NCBI RefSeq assembly: GCF_050003625.1 | Contig: NC_134397.1 | Coordinates: 198,731,063-198,795,062 of the forward strand | Origin: Haematobia irritans | Lineage: Eukaryota > Arthropoda > Insecta > Diptera > Muscidae | DNA length: 64,000 nucleotides | Reading direction: 5' to 3' | Shown here: piece after piece, positions 56,057-64,000 of the stretch | Numbering within the stretch: the stretch's first letter is position 1 | Layout: each line of letters begins with the position of its first letter | Notes under the pieces: generated by a model | What the model saw: the letters and a program-made list of their open reading frames with translations, nothing else | Told to the model about the DNA's origin: nothing | Database searches by the model: none | Program-made: the position numbers and the translations under genes

Positions 56057-56711
56057 CACTGAAAAAAATATTGTCGTGAGGTCAAAGATTTCATGTCTTT
56101 AAAATACGAATGCAAATTTGGCTTAGCACGGAAGACGCAATTCTCTACCATAAAGTTTTTTTCCTTGTCCAAAAGTGGATAAACTTTTCAATGAAGTCGT
56201 ATTATCCTTATAATTAAGTTATTTCACTTAAAAATTGGGTATCATAACATGAAAGAAAAAATGTTTGGGCTAAGGTCAACTTGACTTTAATAATTCAGAA
56301 AAATTCGTTAAATTTAATGAAATTTTCTTTAAATTTGTTGCCTTTTTGCATCTTGACTACAAAGCAAAAATCGTTCAAATATAGGACATATTTTTCAACA
56401 CTTCATTTTAAAGACGTTTATTACTTGAAACATGTCATAATTTCTACTGGAAGTCAAGTCTTAATTTGGAAAATAGGGTTGTCGTTAACTCGTTTTTAAA
56501 GGACTTTGATAGTATATGAAGAAAAAAAGCTGAAAAAGCGAAAAATTAAAATTTGCTTCCTAGAAGCAAGTACACTAAACCCAAATTTAAAAGAGAATTG
56601 TGTCTTAAAAGTATCCTTACTTGTATTCTCCGCTTCTTTGGCTCGGAATCAATACCAACATTTTTAAAGTAAAGACAAAATCTTTGGAGCTTGGCATGCT
56701 TTTTTTCAGTG
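56057..56711. mobile_element. 655-bp TIR element (CACTGAAAAAAA), second copy
   Basis: TA on both sides (56055-56056 and 56712-56713). Same ends and landmarks as 40761-41418, roughly 90% similar by eye. Confidence 0.75.
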
Positions 56712-56713
56712 TA

Positions 56714-57039
56714 GATAAAGAAAAATAAATTTTTGACAACATTTTCTAAAGAAATACATTTTTTGTTATTGTTGGTTCACTCTTCAATCATTATTGTTGT
56801 TTTTGATTTCAGCTTAAAACCAAGCATTGACTAAACGAAAAATATCGTGACTTACGAAAAATGTCGTGCTTCACGAATAATTTTATAAGTAATTTACCCG
56901 AGGGACGTATATGAAACCGTGAGCACGATTAAATTCGAGAGCGTTATTGAACTCTTAAATCCTAGGTGTCACTAACATTGTAAATGAATTTTGTGTTGGC
57001 GAACTGGATTATTTTCGTGAGCGTAATTCGTTACTCACG
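56714..57039. repeat. Left part of a broken inverted structure with CGTGA motifs
   Basis: 56740-56830 ('attattgttgtttttgatttcagc', 'aagcattgactaaac') is the inverse of 57632-57680. Between them lie a SINE and the ACTCACG-rich end, so this looks like one element of ~900 bp with a SINE inside. Confidence 0.45.
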
Positions 57040-57369
57040 GAGCCACCGTGGTGTAATGGTTAGCATGCCCGCCTTGCATACACAAGGTCGTGCGTTCGAT
57101 TCCTGCTTCGACCGAACACCAAAAAGTTTTTCAGTGGTGGATTATCCCACCTCAGTAATGCTGGTTTCAAAGCTTCTGTAAGTGGTTTCACTGCAATATG
57201 GAACGCCGTTCGGACTCGGCTATAAAAAGGAGGTCCCTTGTCATTGAGCTTAACATGGAATCGGGCAGCACTCAGTGATAAGAGAGAAGTTCACCAATGT
57301 GGTATCACAATGGACTGAATAGTCTAAGTGAGCCTGATATATCGGGCTGCCACCTAACCTAACCTAACT
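57040..57369 (+). mobile_element. tRNA-headed SINE, complete
   Basis: Flanked by the 13-bp duplication TTCGTTACTCACG (57027-57039 and 57370-57382). Same head, body and CCTAA tail as 38781-39126, with a small internal deletion near 57165. Confidence 0.88.
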
Positions 57370-57680
57370 TTCGTTACTCACGCACACTCACGAAAATATT
57401 ATTTTCGAGACTCACGTTCACGCACACTCACGCCGTTGCCATGAGCTTGTCACGACTCACGCATGAGTCACGAAAATTTTCGTGAGTCACGACAATTTCG
57501 TGTCATGTGTACACCTCAACTATCAACCAATTATAAGAATAAATTAGGGTAATTCACTCAACCCAAAGTGAACTACACTTGAACCTTCCGAAAAAAGGTA
57601 GCATACTTTTCCTCTGTTGGTTAAGCTACACTTGTAGTTTAGTCAATGCATGGTTTTAAACTGAAATCAAAAGCAACAAT
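57370..57680. repeat. ACTCACG-rich end and inverted flank
   Basis: Many 'actcacg/cgtgagt' motifs, ending 'tgtgtacacctcaac'; then 'ttttcctctgttggttaagctacac', also present at 17213-17236. Confidence 0.45.
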
Positions 57681-57689
57681 AATTAAATA

Positions 57690-57890
57690 CAATTTTAACA
57701 AAATTATCTATAGAAATTAAATTTTGACAAAATTTTCTAAAGAAATAAAATTTTGACAACATTTTCTATAGAAATAAAATTTTGACAAAATTTTCCAAAA
57801 GAAAACATTGTAACAAAATTTTCTGTAGAAATCAAACTTTGACAAATTTTATGTAGAAATAAAATATTGACAAAATTTTGTATAGAACAT
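57690..57890 (+). repeat. Short 29-bp array
   Basis: About seven units of the 'ttttctatagaaataaaattttgacaaaa' family, more degenerate than the long arrays. Confidence 0.8.
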
Positions 57891-57974
57891 TTTGGTGGAA
57901 CTTTAATACACATATTTTTTGTTGTTCCGTCGAAACTGGTATTTGAGCCACTGTATGCAAGGCGTCAATATGTT

Positions 57975-58483
57975 TTTATACCCTTTACCATGGGATCGGA
58001 GTCATCCTGTTGTTACTTTGTCATCCCATTGTAACGCATCGTCTCAGACCCCTTAAAGTATACAAGAATGATCGTGATTAAATCATGAGTCAATCTAGCG
58101 ATGTTCGCCCGTCCGTCATTTGAAATCACGTAGCGTCATGAAAGAAGGGTCCGCCCTCCATAATTACAGTGAAACCTCTCAGAAGTGGAAACCCACGCAC
58201 AGTGCTTCGATCCCATACAACGCAACTTTGAAGGGTCTTGTTGATGGTCAAAACTAAGAAAACTGCGGAGTGTGCTTTCGATCGGACCACGCCTTCACGT
58301 ACCTCCCATACAAAGGGATGTGATCGCATAAAAGGGTGAGATAACAAATATATCAAAATATCCGTCATTTGAGAATGGTTATAGATTACTCTGTTAAATT
58401 TTGCATGGTTAGAGCAGATATATTGAACAAGTAGTGAGCCAAATTTTGAGACCCTAGTTAGGTGGACCGGAACCCTATTGATA
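57975..58483. repeat. Dispersed 'ttataccctttaccatggg' repeat
   Basis: Starts 'ttataccctttaccatgggatcgg' with 'gcccgtccgtc'. A second motif, 'cagtgaaacctctcagaagtgg', is embedded at 58169. Cut by a MITE at 58484. Confidence 0.5.
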
Positions 58484-59456
58484 CACGCTCATAAAAAATC
58501 GCTTCTGTAACATATACTCCCAAACATATTTTGCTTCAAGCATATACATTTTTGGGTATTGCCCAAACATTTATATGTTTGATCTCTTCCAATATATAAT
58601 ATGTTTGAAAGCATATTAGTCTAAACAATATATGTTTGGGTAGTCTAAGTTCCAAACATTTTGTATTTTTGCATCCAAATTCAATAATGTTGTCTTCCAA
58701 AAAACAATATGTTATTATGTGAACATATAATATGTTTGGAAGCATTTTGCACCCAAAAATATTATATGCTTTAAAAAAATTCTCCCAAACAATATTGTGC
58801 TCAAAATTTTATTTATTTATATATTTACAATCATAACGAATTATGAAAATAAACAGGTAATATAGGTGCTAACAACATAGGTTTTCGACCTGAATGCTCA
58901 AAATTTTGTTTCTGCCCAATTGTATATTCCCCCACATCTTTCTCACTTCCACGAGATTTTTTAGTACTTAGCACCTTTTTCTGTAATACAAACATTGTAG
59001 AAGAAATTATTCAATTGTATGATTTTTTTTATTTTAATTTTACCTTTTGCCGGACGGGGATTCGAACAGCGGACCACACAGTTTGTAAGGATCAAAGAAG
59101 TAGCTGATCAATTGCCCAAGGAAAAATAAAATGTTAATTTTGTAATAACAAGCAACAACCACCAACTTAATTCAATATCGCTCCCTTTTAAATAGCGCTC
59201 CAAGCTCCTAAACACATATATGTTTATAGGCTATTTCTAAATTAATATATGTTTGCATCCAAGCATATTATATTTACAAACATTTTATGTCCCAAACATA
59301 ATATGTTCTAACATATTAACATATATGTCCCAAACATGTTATGCTAGTTTATGAACATTATATGCTTGCACTCAAAAATATTGTGTTTAAAAATTTGTGT
59401 TCCAAACATATAATGTTTATAGCCAAACATATGAAAAACAGCCTTTTTCATCCGTG
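58484..59456. mobile_element. 973-bp TIR element related to the 34-kb element
   Basis: TA on both sides; ends 'cacgctcataaaaaatcgc' / '...tttttcatccgtg'. Shares 'ttctgtaacatatactcccaaacatattttgcttcaagca' type text and a broken tRNA-like stretch on the minus strand (59049-59092, B box 'ggattcgaac' region). A degenerate relative of 34094-36984. Confidence 0.65.
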
Positions 59457-60123
59457 TAGGCTTCTAAAATTGTTCCCCTTGGCTATGGGAAAAGTTTATG
59501 AATTTTTCTTTTTTTAGATTATTGACTCAATTTGTTAAATAAATTTGTTTAATATCTGTTGTCAGCTTTTAATTAAAAAAAACATAATTTTGCAATTTTT
59601 GAAACAGTAACGATTTTTTAGATGTTTGTAAAATATGTAAAAAATTTAAAAAATTTTGATTTCTTTTTTTGATGTTGGTTTGTATTTGTTGTTAGTATTC
59701 AATTCACAAAATAAAATTTTGCTAATTAAACAAAAAAACTAACGCTATTTTTAAGGAATTTGAAAAACATAAAATTTGAAAATTTGTTCTCTTTTTGGCC
59801 ATCTTGGTGGTATTTTATTATTTGGACTTGTAACAAAAAATTATTTCTCTGAATTTCATTCATTTACCATCAAACTCAAACCTAATAAAATTATTATGAA
59901 ACGGAAGAACGAGATTTTGTTATGTATTACAAAATCTCGTTCTTCCAAAATCCCTAGTTCTAGTCAACTATAGCAAAATTTTATTTTTGTATTCGAAACT
60001 CGATATCAAAGACTATTAAAAGCAGAAATAAGAATACGAATATTCTTTGCCGTTTTCGAAGCACTGTGCCACGGTCGCCTAAATTTTTTTCATACTTATA
60101 AGAGGTTAAATTTAATGTGATAC
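59457..60123. other. AT-rich spacer with a perfect hairpin at 59903-59946
   Basis: The only structure is a perfect 18-bp inverted repeat (GGAAGAACGAGATTTTGT) with an 8-nt loop. No gene. A 65-residue plus frame at 59776 includes the hairpin and is not credible. Confidence 0.5.
59903..59946. other. Perfect 18-bp hairpin
   Basis: 59903-59920 and 59929-59946 are exact reverse complements, with loop TATGTATT. Too short for a usual pre-miRNA; a fresh template-switch palindrome is the simplest reading. Confidence 0.8.
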
Positions 60124-61080
60124 TACCCAGCAAAAACTCTCATTACCCGGTAATCTTGTATGTAAGCCTATTTAAAAATTAATAACCACTTATTAATTGG
60201 CATCGCTCCGAATTACATTTATATACGCATGTCCTAGGAGGCATACTTTCGGCCATGAAATAAGTAGTGTTTTTAAAGCATATAATCACCTAATATGTAA
60301 TCACTTCGTAGATACACCAAAGCTTGCAAAATAGCCACTTATTCAGGCAACCAAATCTCGAAAATATTGATTTCTATCGCCGATTACAATGGATCAAAAT
60401 ATGGCGAGTGATGCTGTTATAGGAGAACTACTTGAATAGAAACGAATATTGTATAAATAAACAAAAAATCTAATAAATAATCTTAATAAGATTACACGCA
60501 AATTAATTTCGCACTTAAAATAGAAATAAATATAGGTTGTTTAAGGGAGTTGGATTCGTGAATTACGTTATAATATATCCAATAGCCAATTCACATAAGG
60601 TTCGAAATCTACTAAAAGTGGATTTTAAGTCTCTTTTTTATAGCGCAAATGTCATTTGAAATTTAGTTTAAGCGCATTTTGGAAGTGTAATGTGAATGAG
60701 GTATAAGAAAGCATTTATTTAAAACATAATATGATAATGTCATTAAACACAATTATTATGAAATATTTGTGATAAAAATTTCTTAACGGAAAAATTTTCA
60801 GAATTACCGTTACATTACATATTCTTTTTGATTTTTTATGTAAGTGCTCTATTATGTGAATAACTATACCTAATAGTACCATCATTTATTTTATTAATTC
60901 TTAACTATAACTGCCTAAAAATTTGAGAATAACAATTGAAAAATTATCGAGAAGTATTTATTTTTGTCATTACAAATTAGTCATTATAACTCGCCGCAAT
61001 GTAATGCAACGTGTAATGACAGCTTTACTCCTGGTAATGTCAATTATAATGAGATGTGGTTACCTAGTTTTTGCTGGGTA
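60124..61080. mobile_element. 957-bp TIR element (TACCCAGCAAAAACT)
   Basis: Exact 15-bp inverted ends TACCCAGCAAAAACT / AGTTTTTGCTGGGTA, with further matches inward ('ctcatta' / 'taatgag'). No ORF. Target duplication not clear. Confidence 0.65.
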
Positions 61081-61826
61081 TTTCAAACATCTCACATAAA
61101 TTGTTCAATTTTGTCAGGTTTTCAGAATGTACATATATATTACATATAAATCAATCTCGATTCTTGAACGTGTTTAGTTAAATGTAGCTTAAAATTCAAT
61201 AAATAATTTAATTGATAATTTTTATTCAATTTTAATTCCAAATCTAAAGTTTAACAACCAATAATATAATATTTTAGCAACGTTTTCGAAAATTAAGTTT
61301 AATTAAAATAGCAAAAAAAAATTTTTTTGGAGACTACAAAATCTTTGTCATTAAGGTACTATATTTTGTTAGTGTACACCGCGGTCATGGAATATTGAAA
61401 AATACCTAATATTAGACCATGCTTAATACAAATGATCACGGTTAAATCGTATGGACAGTCTTTAATGAATCAATCGTTTAGAAATTATTAATTTTTATAT
61501 TTACATCTAATACGTGTTATTGTATACGTTTAGAACACGCAAAGACAACAAATTTTTTGATATGGTCAAATAATTCACTTAATGTGCATTGATAACATTA
61601 AATTATTAAAAAAACTAATGGTCATTAAATGTGCATAATTTGTTCCACGATTTAAATAATTGATTTTAAGACGGTAACAGATATTTACTTTGAGTAAAGC
61701 AAAATTCTCTTTTCAAATATAGGTTTTAAAGCTGAGCCTGATTTTGCCAAGTTGATATTAGTCAAACAAAATTTCCTTTCGTGGAAAGATACGGTTACGA
61801 ATGCTATAGTTGGTAGAATTCTTCCA
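61081..61826. other. AT-rich spacer
   Basis: No gene or named repeat seen. Confidence 0.3.
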
Positions 61827-63640
61827 AGAAATAAAATTTTGGCAAAATTTTCTATAGAAATAAAATTTTGACAAAATTTTTCTATAGAAGTAATATTTTG
61901 AAAAAATTTTCTATAGAAATAAAATTTTGATAAAATTTTCGTTGGAAATAAAATTTTCACGAAATTTTCTATAGAAATAAAATTTTGACAAAATTTCTAT
62001 AGAAATAAATTTTAGCAAAATTTTCTATAGAAATAAAATGTGACAAAATTTTCTAAAAAAATAAAATTTTGACAAAATTTTCTATAGAATTAAAATTTGA
62101 CAAAATTTTCTATAGAAATTATTTTTTGACAAATTTTCTATAGAAATAAAATTTTGACCAAATTTTCTATAGAAATAAAATTTGACAAAATTTTCTATAG
62201 AAATAAAATTTTGACAATTTTTTTCTATAGAAATAAAATGTTGACAAAATTTTCTGTAGAAATAAAATTTTGACAAAATTTTCGTTAGAAGTAAAACTTT
62301 GAGAAAATTTTCTATGGAAATAAAATTTGACACCATTTTCTATAGAAATAAATTTTTAGCAAAATTTTCTATAGAATTAAAATTTGACAAAATTCTCTGT
62401 AGAAATAAATTTTTTTAAAAAATTTTCTGTAGAATTAAAATTTGACAAAATTTTCTATAGGTTAGGTTAGGTTAGGTTAGGTGGCAGCCCGATGTATCAG
62501 GCTCACTTAGACTATTCAGTCCATTGTGATACCACATTGGTGAACTTCTCTCTTATCACTGAGTGCTGCCCGATTCCATGTTAAGCTCAATGACAAGGGA
62601 CCTCCTTTTTATAGCCGAGTCCGAACGGCGTTCCACATTGCAGTGAAACCACTTAGAGAAGCTTTGAAAACCCTCAGAAATGTCACCAGCATTACTGAGG
62701 TGGGATAATCCACCGCTGAAAAACTTTTTGGTGTTCGGTCGAAGCAGGAATCGAACCCACGACCTTGTGTATGCAAGGCGGGCATGCTAACCATTGCACC
62801 ACGGTGGCTCCCAAATTTTCTATAGAAATTATTTTTTGACAAAATTTTCTATAGAAATAAAATTTTGACAACATTTTCTATAGAAATAAAATTTTACAAA
62901 GTTTTCGTTAGAAGTAAAACTTTGAGAAAATTTTCTATGGAGATAACAAAATTTTCTATAGAAATTCTTTTTGACAAAATTTTCTATATAAATAAAATTT
63001 TGACAAAATTTTTCTATATAAATAAAATTTTGACAAAATTTTTCTATAGAAATAACATATTGACAAAATTTTCTATATAAATAAAATTTTGACAAAATTT
63101 TTCTACATAAATAAAATTTTGACAAAATTTTTCTATAGAAATAACATATTGACAAAATTTTCTATAGAAATAAAATTTTGACAAAATTTTCTATAGAAAT
63201 AAAATTTGACAAAATTTTCTATAGAAATAAAATTTTGACAAAATTTTCTATAGAAATAAAATTTGACACCATTTTTTTATAGAAATAAATTTTTAGCAAA
63301 ATTTTCTATAGAAATAAAATTTTGACAAAATTTTTCTATAGAAATAACATATTGACGAAATTTTCTATAGAAATAAAACTTTGAGAAAATTTTCTATGGA
63401 AATAAAATTTTGCTGAAATTTTCTATACAAATAAAATTTTGACAAGATTTTCTATAGAAATAAAATTTGACAAAATTTTCTATAGAAATAAAATTTGACA
63501 ACATTTGTCTATAGAAATAATATTTTGACAAAATTTTGTATAGAAATAAAATTTTGCAAAAATGTTCTACAGAAATAAAATTTTGCAAAAATGTTCTATG
63601 GAAATAAAATTTTGCAAAAATTTTCTATAGAAATAAACTT
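61827..63640 (+). repeat. 29-bp minisatellite array split by a SINE
   Basis: About 50 units of the same family as 21.7-24.7 kb, interrupted at 62461-62812. Units here often lack one T (aaatttgac), giving 28-bp variants. Confidence 0.9.
62461..62812 (-). mobile_element. tRNA-headed SINE in the 29-bp array
   Basis: Minus orientation; the tail at the left edge reads (TTAGG)4 on the plus strand, the head at the right ends 'gccaccgtgg' inverted. Flanked by 'aaattttctatag' on both sides, a likely 13-bp duplication, though the array makes this ambiguous. About 352 bp, complete. Confidence 0.88.
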
Positions 63641-64000
63641 TTCGATGTGTCACAAACGGAATGACAAAGTTAATATACCCCCATCCTATGGTGGAGGGTA
63701 TAAAAATCAGGTACTCCATAATAAATTCATAACATCACGGCGTGTTCTCTGTAAATCTCAAGAAAATCTGAGAATTTTTGTTTTTTTTTTTACTGTGCTT
63801 TAAAACAAAAATCGTATTGAGGGGTGGTCCACTTCCGCGACCAAATATCAAAAAAATAAAGTAGCGGGTCTTTGTCTAGACATCACACCTAACCTTCCTT
63901 GGAAATTTCACCCACATCGGAGAACATTGGCCCATTTTTACAAAAGTCGGGCAAGGGGGATGTCCCCTTCCCCCATCAGATATCAAAAAATGAGGTACCC
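63641..64000. repeat. End of a 'ttatacc' repeat, then another dispersed repeat at the window edge
   Basis: 63645-63703 is the family end 'cgatgtgtcacaaacgg...ccatcctatggtggagggtata'. From about 63820 'ggtccacttccgcgacc', 'tttgtctagacatcac' and 'tccccttcccccatcagatatcaaaaaatgaggtac' look like a separate repeat cut by the window. Confidence 0.45.

Overview
The window looks like nuclear DNA of a higher fly (Diptera), most likely a calyptrate or muscid type. SmD2 reads as nearly the same protein as in Drosophila. Introns are short (57-80 bp), the intergenic DNA is very AT-rich, and the dispersed repeats (29-bp arrays, tRNA-headed SINEs with CCTAA tails, 'ttatacc' families) are of a kind I associate with muscid genomes. 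The genus is inference.

Host genes are few. SmD2 (spliceosomal Sm core) and a secreted phosphatidylethanolamine-binding protein (PEBP) gene face each other tail to tail. This pair occurs twice in an almost identical block (1-5993 and 10050-16036; roughly ten substitutions and six small indels by eye). An older third copy (16037-19633) keeps only the 3' end of SmD2 and a diverged PEBP. A tRNA 2'-O-methyltransferase gene of the TRM13 family (minus, 6772-8118) lies between the first two copies. Three more PEBP genes follow: plus strand 27431-28072, minus 31023-31703 and minus 54705-55398. That makes six two-exon PEBP genes in 64 kb, all split at the same place, after a conserved lysine. Five begin with a signal-peptide-like segment; one (27.4 kb) does not.

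The rest is mostly mobile DNA. 1-16 kb: five copies of a CCCTGCC-ended inverted-repeat element, I-like retroelement scraps and small MITEs. 16-21.4 kb: retroelement and TIR insertions in the old PEBP copy, then a mariner with a lost catalytic Asp. 21.7-24.7 kb, 28.5-30.7 kb and 61.8-63.6 kb: long 29-bp arrays (the middle one reversed). 24.7-27 kb: a piggyBac-like MITE, and a Penelope-like element split by a hAT element with an 8-bp duplication. 32-45 kb: dispersed repeats with a DD41D transposon, a 2.9-kb long-inverted-repeat element with tRNA-like arms, a SINE, and a second hAT-type element with GGAGC repeats. 45-52.5 kb: two DD37E transposons and a Jockey-type fragment. 52.5-64 kb: PEBP6, more SINEs and MITEs.

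The most interesting points are the PEBP expansion with its three-stage duplication history, the decay or shift of PEBP3, and a set of unrelated-looking MITEs that share CAC-type ends and TA-like target sites, two of them carrying tRNA-like Pol III boxes. All coordinates were read by eye and alignments were not computed.
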